Notes: generated from the sequence alone by a model not told the origin. DNA of 64,000 bases from Pseudanabaena mucicola str. Chao 1806 (GCF_030323025.1 NZ_CP097329.1:1209001-1273000); one strand, 5' to 3'; positions 54,283 to 63,829 are shown, numbered from the stretch's first letter. Numbers and translations: made by a program.

Positions 54283-55979
54283 GAGTCTGAGCTAGATTTT
54301 ATTTGCGGCAGAGGTGGAGGTGGTAGAGGACGACTCTTAACGGTTGTAAGATCACTGGTTTTAACTATTGACAAGTCAATTGAATTCTCGATTGCAGGTT
54401 TAGTTGCTTGCTTAATCACACTCATATCGATTGAGCTATTGGAATTATTATTCCCCTGATTAACTATTTTGCCTCGTGAATTATTCTCGCCTTGCGAAGC
54501 ACTTCTCGCTCTCCCTTGATTTGCCCATGCCTGCATAAAGCTAATTTGTTCTCTTGCAGTACTCGCTAAGGGATAGGTTTCTTTAATTGCGCCAATAATG
54601 TCTTCAGTCGTGACATCCCTCTGCTCATGAAAAGAACGATACATGCCTTCTACGATCGCCTGTTCGATTTCCGCTCCACTAAACTCCTTAGAGATGGAAG
54701 CCATTCTATCAATATCAAAATTACGCAATTCCATAGGTCGGAATCGTTTCAAATGTAATTGGAAAATTTCCTTACGTTCCTCAGGGGTTGGTAAATTGAT
54801 AAAGAACAATTCATCGAATCTCCCTTTTCGTAAGAGTTCAGGCGGTAGGGCATGAATATTATTTGCCGTGGCAACCACAAAGACTGGACTCGATTTTTCC
54901 TGCATCCAAGTTAACAAAGTCCCCAGTACACGCTGACTAGTTCCCGAATCCCCTATACTATTGGCAATTCCCCCAAAAGCCTTATCAATCTCATCAATCC
55001 AGAGAATACAAGGGGCAAGGGCTTCAGCTAACTGGATCGTTTGACGGGTACGGCTTTCAGACTGTCCAACTAGGCTACCAAACAAACGCCCCACATCTAG
55101 TCGTAACAATGGTAAACGCCAAAGATTGGCGATCACCTTTGCACAAAGACTTTTCCCTGTTCCTTGAATTCCTAATAACAGAACTCCCCTTGGATTCGGT
55201 AAACCATAGGCTCTCGCTTCATCGGAAAAGGCTAGCTGACGTTGCATCAACCACAGCTTGAAATTATCTAAACCACCGATACTATCTAAGGTTTCATTGG
55301 GTGTGAAAAATTCTAAAAATTCTGTTTGACGAATTCGCTTTTGTTTTTCGATCAAAACGCGATCAATATCGGATTCATTCAAATAATGCTTCTGGACGAT
55401 GGATTTGGATAGGGTGTGGCAAATGCGATCTCGGGTCATCCCCATGCAAGCTTTCACCAGTTGATCGAGGCTATTCCCTCCCAAGCGCAACTGTTCCGCA
55501 GGAATCATCTGTTCGATGATATTTCGGATTTCTTTATTTTCAGGTAAAGGGAAATAGAGCACTGCCATCTGCTCTTCTAGTTCAGAGGGCATTTCCAGAA
55601 GTGGACTGAGTAAAATCAAAGTCTTACGAGTATTGCGAAAGCTGCGATACAGATTCCGCAACTGACGCACAAAAATTTCATCAAGGCGTTGTGAAGCTAA
55701 GCGACGATGTAGATCGCGAAAAACATAAATGCTAGCTGTTTGGCGATCGCTATTTTCAGCAACCTGCAAAGCTTGTAGTAAATTATTTTTACCCTCCTGA
55801 TTATGCTCAAAGCCCCGCACCAAATCGTAATAGAGCATTTGTCTTGGTGGACTGCATTCTTGAGCAACTTGGGCGATCGACCTCTCCGCACGTTCTTCTT
55901 CCCATGTCACGACATAAATTATCGGACATTTAGCACGGATGAGTAAGCTCAGTTCTTCTTGAAAATTAAGAGATTTCAT
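54279..55979 (-). CDS. ycf46: Ycf46-type AAA ATPase
   Basis: A 566-residue protein. The N-terminal domain (1-220) starts 'MKSLNFQEELSLLIRAKCPI' as in chloroplast Ycf46. The AAA module has Walker A 'GIQGTGKS' (270-277), Walker B 'LWIDEID' (326-332), sensor 'VVATANNIHALPPELLRKGR' and the arginine-finger region. In Synechocystis a Ycf46 homologue affects growth under low inorganic carbon; its exact client is unknown. A Ser/Asn/Pro-rich C-terminal tail (about 500-566) is longer than usual. The start at 55979 matches family N-termini. First gene of the Ycf46-DUF3038-DUF4335 operon. Confidence 0.9.
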   Translation of the reverse strand: MKSLNFQEELSLLIRAKCPIIYVVTWEEERAERSIAQVAQECSPPRQMLYYDLVRGFEHNQEGKNNLLQALQVAENSDRQTASIYVFRDLHRRLASQRLDEIFVRQLRNLYRSFRNTRKTLILLSPLLEMPSELEEQMAVLYFPLPENKEIRNIIEQMIPAEQLRLGGNSLDQLVKACMGMTRDRICHTLSKSIVQKHYLNESDIDRVLIEKQKRIRQTEFLEFFTPNETLDSIGGLDNFKLWLMQRQLAFSDEARAYGLPNPRGVLLLGIQGTGKSLCAKVIANLWRLPLLRLDVGRLFGSLVGQSESRTRQTIQLAEALAPCILWIDEIDKAFGGIANSIGDSGTSQRVLGTLLTWMQEKSSPVFVVATANNIHALPPELLRKGRFDELFFINLPTPEERKEIFQLHLKRFRPMELRNFDIDRMASISKEFSGAEIEQAIVEGMYRSFHEQRDVTTEDIIGAIKETYPLASTAREQISFMQAWANQGRARSASQGENNSRGKIVNQGNNNSNSSIDMSVIKQATKPAIENSIDLSIVKTSDLTTVKSRPLPPPPLPQIKSSSDS

Positions 55980-56225
55980 TATGGTGGAATGTCTGGGATT
56001 AATCAAAATACGCAAAGCATACAGTGCTTTGCGCTTCAGTAAAACTCGATAAATTTTGAGGTAGTGTTGACTTATGACACTTTCTCAAAATTTATTGCAG
56101 TTTGATCGATTATCAAGCTGCTGTAAGAGCATATGCGGCTTATTTAGATGATTGATCGCGTTGCTATAACACATCCTAATAAATAATTAGGTAATTAGGC
56201 TCATCTATTTATTTGAAGCGCTAAT

Positions 56226-56975
56226 TTAGAAAAAATCGTCATTATTGGCTGGTTGGCGATAGGGGGTTGGCAAGGACTTAAGATAACTGAGAAATTGCAA
56301 TAACTCATCATTAGTTAATTGCTGCCGTGATTTTTTATCAAAAGTACGGACTAAATAATCCCTCCCCTGTGGTTTTGTCCAATTCAGTCGATCCATCTCC
56401 ACATCAATTTTAGAAATTGCATCGGATAGATCAATTGGCTCTGGTGCGATTATAGGGTCTGACGATTTGCTAGGGACAAGCTCAGAAGGACGAGTTACAA
56501 TTTCTTCGTGGGAGCGATGGGTTTGTTCACTAGGCACATATGGCAAATTATCATCAGTTGCATAGTCATTCACTCCATATTCATTGACATATTCTAATGC
56601 TGTCTCTGACTGAATTGTGTGCGTCGTTGTGTGATGTCCCGTTCCTAAACTGCCTAGGTTATTCAAATTGGCAGAGGGCAGAGAATTTACCGACGCAGGT
56701 TCGCGCGAAATCTGTGTCAAAATTGGCGATCGCCCTGCATAATTGCTATAGTTACTATCAAACCCGTTATCGAAGGCAATACCTGCGATCGTCAAAGCAC
56801 GCTTCACAGCGCGATCTTCTGCTAATTCCAGATCTCCATCGACAGCCGTAGCCGTCCCCATGATCGCATCACCCTGAGACACAATCGCCCTAAAAGCATG
56901 GAGACCATCTATTTTAGGGAGCATCTCAGTCTGGATGCGCCCCTGTGGATATTGAGAGCGAAACTGAGCGAACAT
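56226..56975 (-). CDS. Conserved cyanobacterial hypothetical protein
   Basis: A 249-residue protein. The N-terminal domain ('FRSQYPQGRIQTEMLPKIDG', 'AIMGTATAVDGDLELAEDRA', 'VKRALTIAGI') has a strand-strand-helix pattern in which an acidic helix closes the sheet, recalling annealing or dsRNA-type folds. A disordered linker follows. The C-terminal 45 residues ('LNWTKPQGRDYLVRTFDKKS', 'LTNDELLQFLSYLKSLP') form a small helical motif found at the end of many cyanobacterial proteins. I do not know the function. The ATG at 56975 was chosen. Confidence 0.65.
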   Translation of the reverse strand: MFAQFRSQYPQGRIQTEMLPKIDGLHAFRAIVSQGDAIMGTATAVDGDLELAEDRAVKRALTIAGIAFDNGFDSNYSNYAGRSPILTQISREPASVNSLPSANLNNLGSLGTGHHTTTHTIQSETALEYVNEYGVNDYATDDNLPYVPSEQTHRSHEEIVTRPSELVPSKSSDPIIAPEPIDLSDAISKIDVEMDRLNWTKPQGRDYLVRTFDKKSRQQLTNDELLQFLSYLKSLPTPYRQPANNDDFF

Positions 56976-57185
56976 AAGTAAGTACAAAATCAAATTTTTT
57001 GAAAATTTTGAGCAACAATGCTTTGGGTTAAAAAGAAACTACGCAAAGCGCTTTTCATCGTCTCATTCTTATGGCAAAAAATATGGCAAAAAATTAGGTT
57101 TCTGCGATTTGATAAATAACCTAATTTTTATGATTAGGCAAATATAACCCATAAGAAATTAGTCCTTTATCTTACCGCACCTCCC

Positions 57186-58841
57186 TTAGCTAGTACCGAG
57201 AAAATAAGCAAAAGGTGGTGTGTATCCAGGGATATTATTCTCATCTACCTCATCGATCTGATCGGGATCAAGATATTCACGGGCATAGCGCAGGTAGACC
57301 TTTTCGCTAACAAAGAGATCAAATAGATCGGGATCAATGTGGTTATCCAGTTTCATCTTACCGAGGATATGGAGACACTCAGATAAAGTTTTACCTTTCT
57401 TATAAGGGCGATCTTTGGCGCTCAGGGCTTCAAATATATCAGCAATTCCCATCATTCTTGCTGGCAGAGACATTTGCTCACGGGTTAAGCCTTTGGGATA
57501 GCCCTTGCCATCCATGCGCTCATGGTGACCACCTGCATATTCAGGCACACGGCGGAGATTACGGGGGTAGGGCAACTGCTCCAACATTTCAATCGTAACC
57601 ACAATGTGGTCATTAATCACTTTGCGTTCTTCTGCGGTGAGAGTTCCTCTTGAAATATTCAGGTTATAAACTTCATTGTCACTGAGGAAATTAGTATCTA
57701 TACCTTGGGGATCAATCCAGCGATATTTAGCAATTTGTTGAAGACGTTCCTTATACTCATCGTGCATAAACTCTCCTCCAATATTGCAGACTTGTAAGAA
57801 ATCCTGATCACTAGAATATTGAGCTAGCTTTTGTTGCAAAGCTGCTTCGAGATCGGGAATGATGCTGAGATTGCCCGATTCGATCGCCGCAATTTTTTGG
57901 TTAAGAAAATTGATTTCCGCATCCCGTTTGAGTACTTCAAAGCGTGTATTGACTAAATAAATGCGATCAAAAATAGTTTCTAACTTAGTTGCTTTATCAA
58001 TCACATGAACAGGGGTTGTCACCTTTCCGCAATCGTGGAGCAATCCTGCAATTCTGAGCTCATAGCGTTCATCCTCATCTAGAGAAAACTCTTTAAAAAT
58101 TCCATAGTCCGCTTTGCAAGCGGCATCGGCGATCATCATCGTCAATGTCGGGACTCGGCGGCAATGCTTGCCATTGTAAGGAGATTTTTTATCGATCGCC
58201 TCAGATATGAGATTAATAAAGGATTCAAATAGCTCGCGAAATTGACCAATCAGCTTGTTATTTGCCAGAGCGATTGCAGCTTGGGATGCTAAGGATTCTC
58301 CAATGCGTTGAGAGGTTTGCGAGAATTCAATGATTTTGTTTGTCTCTGGATCTTTCGCGTTAATTAACTGCAATACCCCAATCAGTTCATTTTCATGATT
58401 GAGCATGGGCAATGTGAGAAATGACTGAGATCGATAGCCTGTTCTGGTATCAAAAGCTCTAGTCCCTGCAAAATCAAATCCCTCAGCGACATAGGCATCA
58501 GGTATATTAATCGTTTTTTTGTCAAGTGCAGCGCGGGCTGCCACCATGGTCTCGTTGGGTTTACCATCATCATCATAGAGAGGCAAAGCAGGAAAGGGAA
58601 TCGGCTCATTTACGGGAATAGTGCCAAGAGAGTCATTCATCATTATTTCAAATTGCAGATATCTCTTATCCTCGGTTGCCAGATAAAGTGTTCCTGCATC
58701 AGCATTTAAAATTGTTTTTGCCCCACTCAAAATCATCTTCAAAAGCTTAGGTGTATTCTTTTCCGCTGATAGCGCAATTCCAATTTCATTTAGCTTTTCG
58801 ATTAATGTAAATGATTCTGATTTGGTATCGCAAATTTCCAT
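57186..58841 (-). CDS. GAF-HD-GYP protein, probable c-di-GMP phosphodiesterase
   Basis: A 551-residue cytoplasmic protein. A GAF domain (about 25-195) precedes an HD-GYP domain with the HD pair at 269-270 ('LLHDCGKVTTPVHVIDKA') and the GYP motif 'HHERMDGKGYP' (439-449). Between them an insert of roughly 100 residues (about 290-395) is longer than in typical HD-GYP enzymes. Most such proteins hydrolyse c-di-GMP. 'RTGYRSQSFLTLPMLNHENE' in the GAF domain is the small-ligand pocket region. Monocistronic. Confidence 0.92.
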   Translation of the reverse strand: MEICDTKSESFTLIEKLNEIGIALSAEKNTPKLLKMILSGAKTILNADAGTLYLATEDKRYLQFEIMMNDSLGTIPVNEPIPFPALPLYDDDGKPNETMVAARAALDKKTINIPDAYVAEGFDFAGTRAFDTRTGYRSQSFLTLPMLNHENELIGVLQLINAKDPETNKIIEFSQTSQRIGESLASQAAIALANNKLIGQFRELFESFINLISEAIDKKSPYNGKHCRRVPTLTMMIADAACKADYGIFKEFSLDEDERYELRIAGLLHDCGKVTTPVHVIDKATKLETIFDRIYLVNTRFEVLKRDAEINFLNQKIAAIESGNLSIIPDLEAALQQKLAQYSSDQDFLQVCNIGGEFMHDEYKERLQQIAKYRWIDPQGIDTNFLSDNEVYNLNISRGTLTAEERKVINDHIVVTIEMLEQLPYPRNLRRVPEYAGGHHERMDGKGYPKGLTREQMSLPARMMGIADIFEALSAKDRPYKKGKTLSECLHILGKMKLDNHIDPDLFDLFVSEKVYLRYAREYLDPDQIDEVDENNIPGYTPPFAYFLGTS

Positions 58842-58925
58842 GGTTTACGTCCCTATTTGTCAACAGTTTCTTTTTCTAAATTTCTAAAAAGGAATATTTC
58901 CTCAAATATAGTGATTTGAATAGTA

Positions 58926-59033
58926 TTACAGCCTTTTGTGGCTTTGAGTAGTACAGAAGTATTTTTATAAAGTGGCGATTCGCACCACTTTATAAAATAC
59001 TTCTAGGATTTAAGTAAGCGCAAAACGCTGTAA
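58926..59033. mobile_element. MITE-like element, family C, full-length copy (108 bp)
   Basis: Starts TTACAGC and ends GCTGTAA. The internal palindrome is 'CAGAAGTATTTTTATAAAGT' with its complement around CGATTCG. It lies in the upstream region of the HD-GYP gene. Confidence 0.8.
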
Positions 59034-59107
59034 TTATAAAATAAGCTTCTTGTCAAATCACTTTAACCCTTTTTCAATATTTTTCAGATCAATCAATATT
59101 TTGGCTT

Positions 59108-59761
59108 TTATTTTGATATACGCGAGCCTTGCCAACTACCAAAGTTGCTAGTACTGTCGCCAGTCCCATAGCTACCGTAAAATTCTTTGCAGCCTTCACC
59201 AAAAATAATAATCCCTTTTCCTTGTTGTTTGGGTTGCTGTTTGGGAGTTTCCTGCCAATCAAAATTAATGACATTGTTATTTAATTTGCCTGTAAACTCA
59301 CCGTTAATCTTGCCCCGATCAAAATTGGCATATTCATATTTGCCTGAAATCACATCTCCACGTTCCTCTTGCAATGTTAATTTGCCAATAGGGGTTTGCC
59401 AATCGCCACTGATTTTGGATCTACAGGTAAGAGTGCTATCAGGTGTTGCTTCAGGAGCAGTTAGATATTGCATTCCTAGCATTGTAAATATAGTTATTCC
59501 ACCTAATCCCAATATTAAAATCACCAAATTAGGGGAAACTTGCCATTTTGGAGATTTTTGGGGGATTTGGGAAAAGTATTTTAGAATTCCCTGTCTCGTT
59601 AATGTGAATTTCTCAGTCTCTTGACCTACTGTTACAGAGTTACTGAGGACAGGATCAGTGGATGTCTGTGGAGAAACCTCTGTTGCTGGAGAAGATTTTG
59701 GAATATCTTCTGCTGTTAGCAATGGTTGCGATCGCTTGCTTTTAAACCAAAGTTTTTGCAT
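59108..59761 (-). CDS. Membrane-anchored hypothetical protein
   Basis: A 217-residue protein. A Ser/Pro/Thr-rich cytoplasmic N-terminus (1-75) is followed by one membrane helix ('LVILILGLGGITIFTMLGMQ', about 78-98) and a beta-rich exported C-terminal domain ('CRSKISGDWQTPIGKLTLQE', 'SGKYEYANFDRGKINGEFTG', 'VINFDWQETP') resembling small lipocalin-like or antiparallel beta domains. I do not recognise a family. The ATG at 59761 was chosen over an upstream in-frame codon. Confidence 0.6.
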   Translation of the reverse strand: MQKLWFKSKRSQPLLTAEDIPKSSPATEVSPQTSTDPVLSNSVTVGQETEKFTLTRQGILKYFSQIPQKSPKWQVSPNLVILILGLGGITIFTMLGMQYLTAPEATPDSTLTCRSKISGDWQTPIGKLTLQEERGDVISGKYEYANFDRGKINGEFTGKLNNNVINFDWQETPKQQPKQQGKGIIIFGEGCKEFYGSYGTGDSTSNFGSWQGSRISK

Positions 59762-59873
59762 AGTTAGGCAAAATTTTGCTGCCGACAATGAACCTATTGC
59801 TTACTATTGTTGCATGAGGACAAAATTCTCGGCTATGAATTCGCTCAGCGATTGTGCTGATATTGCAACCCTC

Positions 59874-59914
59874 ACATGTTTGGTGGTCTAGCAAATCCAC
59901 ACCACTAAACATGT
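59874..59914. promoter_or_regulatory. Inverted repeat upstream of menG
   Basis: 14-bp arms 59874-59887 and 59901-59914 of the type ACATGTTTGGTGGT, with one mismatch and a 13-nt spacer. It lies 72 bp before the menG start codon. It may be an operator or a terminator of upstream transcription; there is no T-run. Confidence 0.35.
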
Positions 59915-59986
59915 GGTGGTTGAAAAGCGCTATATGATGATTTCTGTAACTATCTATAACTATTTAAAAAATTTTTAGGTAATACC

Positions 59987-60694
59987 ATGTCTCAACCTTC
60001 GGAAACTGATGTCCAACAGATTTTCGATCGTATTGCTCCAGTTTATGATCAATTTAATGATCTCCTCAGTTTAGGTCAGCATCGGATCTGGAAAAAAATG
60101 GCTTTGCTTTGGTGCGAACCAAAACAGGGAGAAACATGGCTGGATCTCTGTTGTGGATCTGGAGATATGACGGCTTTACTTGCCCAAAAGGTAGCTCCAA
60201 CGGGGCAAGTGATTGGTGTAGATTTTTCTAAGGAACTTTTAGCGATCGCATCGGACAAGGCGAGGAAATATTTGCCAAAAATTCAAAAGAGTTTGACATG
60301 GCAAGAGGGGAATGTCTTGAACCTAACTTTTGGTGATAATAGCTTTGATGGGGCAACTCTAGCCTATGGGTTACGCAACGTAAAAAATATTCCTCAGTGT
60401 TTATCAGAGTTACATCGAGTTTTAAAGGATGGTGCAAAGGCGGCAATATTAGACTTTCATCGCCCTAGTGATCGCTTGATGCAAGCTTTTCAAGATTTTT
60501 ATCTAGATCGCATCGTTGTCCCCCTAGCTAATCGCTTTGCGATGACTTCCGAGTATGCCTATATTGCATCAAGTTTAGCCAGATTTCCGATTGGTGCAGA
60601 GCAGGTCAAACTCGCTAAAGCCGCAGGTTTTTCCAGTGCTACCCATTATGTGATCGCCAATGGCATGATGGGAATATTAGTTTTGCAAAAGTAG
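59987..60694 (+). CDS. menG: UbiE/MenG-type quinone methyltransferase
   Basis: A 235-residue SAM methyltransferase with 'VQQIFDRIAPVYDQFNDLLS', 'TWLDLCCGSGDMTALLAQKV' (motif I), 'ATLAYGLRNVKNIPQCLSEL' and 'ILDFHRPSDRLMQAFQDFYL', the UbiE/MenG/COQ5 signatures. In cyanobacteria this enzyme performs the last methylation of phylloquinone (photosystem I cofactor). It lies 6 nt upstream of rodA and is probably co-transcribed. Confidence 0.95.
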   Translation: MSQPSETDVQQIFDRIAPVYDQFNDLLSLGQHRIWKKMALLWCEPKQGETWLDLCCGSGDMTALLAQKVAPTGQVIGVDFSKELLAIASDKARKYLPKIQKSLTWQEGNVLNLTFGDNSFDGATLAYGLRNVKNIPQCLSELHRVLKDGAKAAILDFHRPSDRLMQAFQDFYLDRIVVPLANRFAMTSEYAYIASSLARFPIGAEQVKLAKAAGFSSATHYVIANGMMGILVLQK

Positions 60695-60700
60695 CAGCAT

Positions 60701-61957
60701 ATGATCGTAAAAGGTTTAGAACTGCCAAATTGGGAAAATATAAAAAGGGAATGGCGCGATGCCGATCCGATGTTGTTGTTATTTCCCATTTTATTGACAG
60801 TTTTAGGTGGTATCGCCATCTACAGTTCCGACTATAGCTCTAAGCGCACGGAATGGTGGCAGCATTGGGTAACAGGTGTAGTTGGTTTAACGGCAATGTT
60901 TGCGATCGCGCGTTTTCATTATGATCGCCTATTGCGGTTGCACTGGATTACCTATGCTATTACCAATATTTCTTTGATTTTAGTACTAGTGATCGGTACA
61001 ACTGCTCTCGGTGCAGAGCGCTGGATTACCATCGGAGGATTTAATATCCAGCCATCGGAGTTTGCCAAGGTGGGGATTATTATTTCTCTTGCAGCCGTCA
61101 TGCACGATCGTCCTATCCAGAATCCTATCGATGCCTTTAAGGTCGCTTGGGTGACTTTGCCACCTTGGATTTTGATCTTCTTGCAACCGAATCTAGGGAC
61201 GGCTCTTGTATTTGCGGCAATTACAATTGGGATGTTGTATTGGGCGGGGGCAAGTGGCGGCTGGCTAGCGCTGATATTTTCACCAATTGTTTCGGCAGTA
61301 TTATTTTCACTCTATTTACCTGCATGGATTGTTTGGGTAATTCTCATGGGGGTGACCGCATGGGTTTCTCTACCTTGGTTTCGAGTTGTCAGTACTGTCA
61401 TCGCAGTGGTGGTCAATCTCATCGCAGGTCAAGCGGGACTCCTGCTCTGGAATATTCTCCATGATTATCAAAAAAAACGCTTGTTACTGTTTATCGATCC
61501 CAACCAAGATCCTCTTGGCGCAGGCTATCACGTAATTCAGTCAAGGATTGCAATCGGTGCAGGAAAGCTCTGGGGGCAGGGCTGGCTCAAGGGCACTCAG
61601 ACTCAATTAAATTTCATTCCTGAGCAACATACTGATTTTATTTTTTCGGCAATCGGTGAGGAGTTTGGTTTTATCGGTTGCATTTGCGTCCTGTTGCTGT
61701 TTGTCGGTATTTGTTGGCGGTTATTGGTAATTGCGGTGAATGCTCGGGATAACTTTGGTTCCCTATTAGCGATCGGCGTATTTTCCTTTGTACTGTTTCA
61801 AACCTTTGTAAATATTGGAATGAACATCAATGTTGCGCCTGTAACAGGCATTCCTCTACCTTGGCTCAGTTATGGAAGATCAGCATTGATTGCTAATTTT
61901 CTGGCGATCGGTCTGGTTGAATCTGTGGCAGCACATCGTCGCACGATCAAGTTTTAA
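60701..61957 (+). CDS. rodA: Rod shape-determining protein RodA (SEDS glycosyltransferase)
   Basis: A 418-residue polytopic protein with about ten membrane helices. Motifs are 'FHYDRLLRLHWITYAITNIS', 'GAERWITIGGFNIQPSEFAK' (the SEDS signature), 'FLQPNLGTALVFAAITIGML', 'GKLWGQGWLKGTQTQLNFIP' followed by 'EQHTDFIFSAIGEEFGFIG', and 'TGIPLPWLSYGRSALIANFL'. RodA polymerises glycan strands with a class B PBP during elongation, indicating a rod-shaped or filamentous cell. Confidence 0.95.
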   Translation: MIVKGLELPNWENIKREWRDADPMLLLFPILLTVLGGIAIYSSDYSSKRTEWWQHWVTGVVGLTAMFAIARFHYDRLLRLHWITYAITNISLILVLVIGTTALGAERWITIGGFNIQPSEFAKVGIIISLAAVMHDRPIQNPIDAFKVAWVTLPPWILIFLQPNLGTALVFAAITIGMLYWAGASGGWLALIFSPIVSAVLFSLYLPAWIVWVILMGVTAWVSLPWFRVVSTVIAVVVNLIAGQAGLLLWNILHDYQKKRLLLFIDPNQDPLGAGYHVIQSRIAIGAGKLWGQGWLKGTQTQLNFIPEQHTDFIFSAIGEEFGFIGCICVLLLFVGICWRLLVIAVNARDNFGSLLAIGVFSFVLFQTFVNIGMNINVAPVTGIPLPWLSYGRSALIANFLAIGLVESVAAHRRTIKF

Positions 61958-62000
61958 GACAAGCTTTAAAAGCTTGTCGCCAAATCATTAGGGAAATTCT

Positions 62001-62954
62001 ATGTTGACATTGCCATTACCAAATATGCGATCCCCTAAAGTTTGTATCATTGGATCTGGCAATGTTGGCGGAACTCTCGCCCATCGACTCGTCGAAAATG
62101 ATTTAGCGGATGTGGTGCTGTATGACATTTTGCAAGGTAAACCACAGGGAATTGCTCTAGATCTAATACAGGCAAGAGCGATCGTTAATCATGCTCGCCA
62201 AATCATCGGCACAAATGACTTTAGCGATACAAAAGATGCAGATATCATTGTTCTCACCGCAGGCGTAACGCGTAAAGAGGGCATGACGCGAAATGATTTA
62301 TTGCGGATTAATGCCTCCATTGTTAAAGATGTCATTCCTAGGGCGATCGCTCAATCTCCTGACGCAATTTTGATTGTAGTGACTAATCCCCTCGACATCA
62401 TGACCTATTTAGCATGGCAAGTTAGTGGGTTGCCACCGCATCGAGTGATGGGCATGGCGGGTGTTTTAGATGCAGCCAGATTTCAGACATTTATTGGGAT
62501 GGAGCTTGGCATCTCTGATGCAGATATCCGCGCTATGGTTTTAGGAGCGCACGGGGATACGATGGTTCCATTACCAAGGTTCTCAACTGTGAATGGTGTA
62601 CCAATTACGAAGTTAATGAGTCAGAATGCGATCGCTAGTATTGTCCAAAGAACTCTACATGGTGGAACCGAGGTAGTCAAATTAATGCAAACTAGTGCTT
62701 ATTTTGCCCCATCAGCAGCAGCTTGTGCCATGATCAGGTCAATTCTATACGATCAGCATCGGCTCATGTTTACCTCGGCATATCTTACGGGACAATATGG
62801 ATTAACTGATTTATGTATTGGCGTACCTGTAAAGCTAGGAAAAAGCGGGATTGAACAAATAATTGAACTGCAATTAACATCTGATGAAACTAGCGCATTG
62901 CATAATTCAGTTACATCAATTAGAGAAAGTATTAACCTGCTCCAACAAAAATGA
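62001..62954 (+). CDS. mdh: Malate dehydrogenase (LDH-like type)
   Basis: A 317-residue NAD-dependent enzyme. Motifs are the Rossmann 'VCIIGSGNVGGTLAHRLVEN', the substrate loop 'LTAGVTRKEGMTRNDLL' with Arg where lactate dehydrogenases carry Gln, 'VTNPLDIMTYLAW', the catalytic His in 'VLGAHGDTMVPLPR', and 'RTLHGGTEVVKLMQTSAYFA'. It interconverts malate and oxaloacetate. An in-frame ATG 8 codons downstream is an alternative start. A family B repeat follows. Confidence 0.93.
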   Translation: MLTLPLPNMRSPKVCIIGSGNVGGTLAHRLVENDLADVVLYDILQGKPQGIALDLIQARAIVNHARQIIGTNDFSDTKDADIIVLTAGVTRKEGMTRNDLLRINASIVKDVIPRAIAQSPDAILIVVTNPLDIMTYLAWQVSGLPPHRVMGMAGVLDAARFQTFIGMELGISDADIRAMVLGAHGDTMVPLPRFSTVNGVPITKLMSQNAIASIVQRTLHGGTEVVKLMQTSAYFAPSAAACAMIRSILYDQHRLMFTSAYLTGQYGLTDLCIGVPVKLGKSGIEQIIELQLTSDETSALHNSVTSIRESINLLQQK

Positions 62955-62993
62955 TAATACAGATCTTTATGCTTACTTAAGACCCCTTATAAA

Positions 62994-63086
62994 TAGGACT
63001 TACGCATTGGGTAGATGTAGTGCGGGCGAAGCCCGCACTACATCTACCTCAATCCTAATAAATTCGTTCGGTTTGTGTAAGTCCTA
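62994..63086. mobile_element. MITE-like element, family B copy 2 (93 bp)
   Basis: Inverted ends TAGGACTTACGCA and TGTGTAAGTCCTA (one mismatch), with a central hairpin of GTGCGGGC, loop GAA, GCCCGCAC. Same length as 32257-32349. These ends resemble cyanobacterial IS ends of the 'GGACTTACGCA' type. Confidence 0.85.
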
Positions 63087-63829
63087 ATAAACTTGAAAGT
63101 GTTATGAAGCAACACTTTTAAGTTTATTAGGTAGCACAGCCATATTCACTTAGCGAAGATTTGAAATAAGGTTTCAATCTACAGTTTAAGAAGGCTTGTA
63201 AAATCTATTCGTTGGGAATCATCACCCAAACCTTAAATGAAAATTTAACTACTGTTAGACGGGAGATCAAGCTCTAAGCCTTGAATCATAAAAGTCAGAA
63301 GATGATCCCAACTATCGCAAATAAGATACCGAGTCAAAGCTCGTAAATCGTTAAAAAAGTTTTTGCATGTAGGCAAATGGTCTCACAATAATTTGTACTT
63401 ATCATCGACCAACTCCAACAATGTGTGAAGTAGGAGGAACAAAATGTTGAACGTGATAATGATGGACTTTGATTGAAAAATTCACTGAAAGCGCTTAGGG
63501 CTGCATCTTCCATGCCATGCTCTTGCCTTGCATCCATCTTGAAGTCATTAACAATATCCCTATATCCACGGTTTGGCTAGCTTACTTTCATCATGAGAAT
63601 TGTTGATCAATGGGTAATAAAGTTGTTCGATTTGGGTAATTCCTACTTAAAATGCTTATTTGATATTGACTGATTTGCATTAAATTAAATTGATATCCAG
63701 AGAAATTTTTGAAAGCGCGGATAAGAGGTGCTTTCAAAATAATTGAAACCTAAATTGGCTGTAAATCAAGGAAAAAGCATTTTGTGGCAATCTAAAAACT
63801 TAACGCAAAAAAATTTATTGCTTTAAAAT
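63087..63829. other. 743-bp gap: transposase remnant and repeat fragments
   Basis: Beyond the family B element there is a hairpin (about 63088-63130, 'TAAACTTGAAAGTGTT' arms), the decayed transposase (63245-63537) and a degenerate family C fragment (about 63690-63770). I see no intact gene. Confidence 0.6.
63245..63537 (-). pseudogene. Internally deleted transposase remnant
   Basis: The N-terminal part 'MDARQEHGMEDAALSAFSEF' with 'FNQSPSLS' resembles a cyanobacterial transposase N-terminus ('SMEDAALSAFSVFFTQSPSF' type). In another frame, 'HTLLELVDDKYKLL', an in-frame TGA, then 'FFNDLRALTRYLICDSWDHL' and 'LTFMIQGLELDLPSN' give the matching C-terminus, ending at 63245. The catalytic middle (several hundred codons) is missing, so it is inactive. 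Confidence 0.6.
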
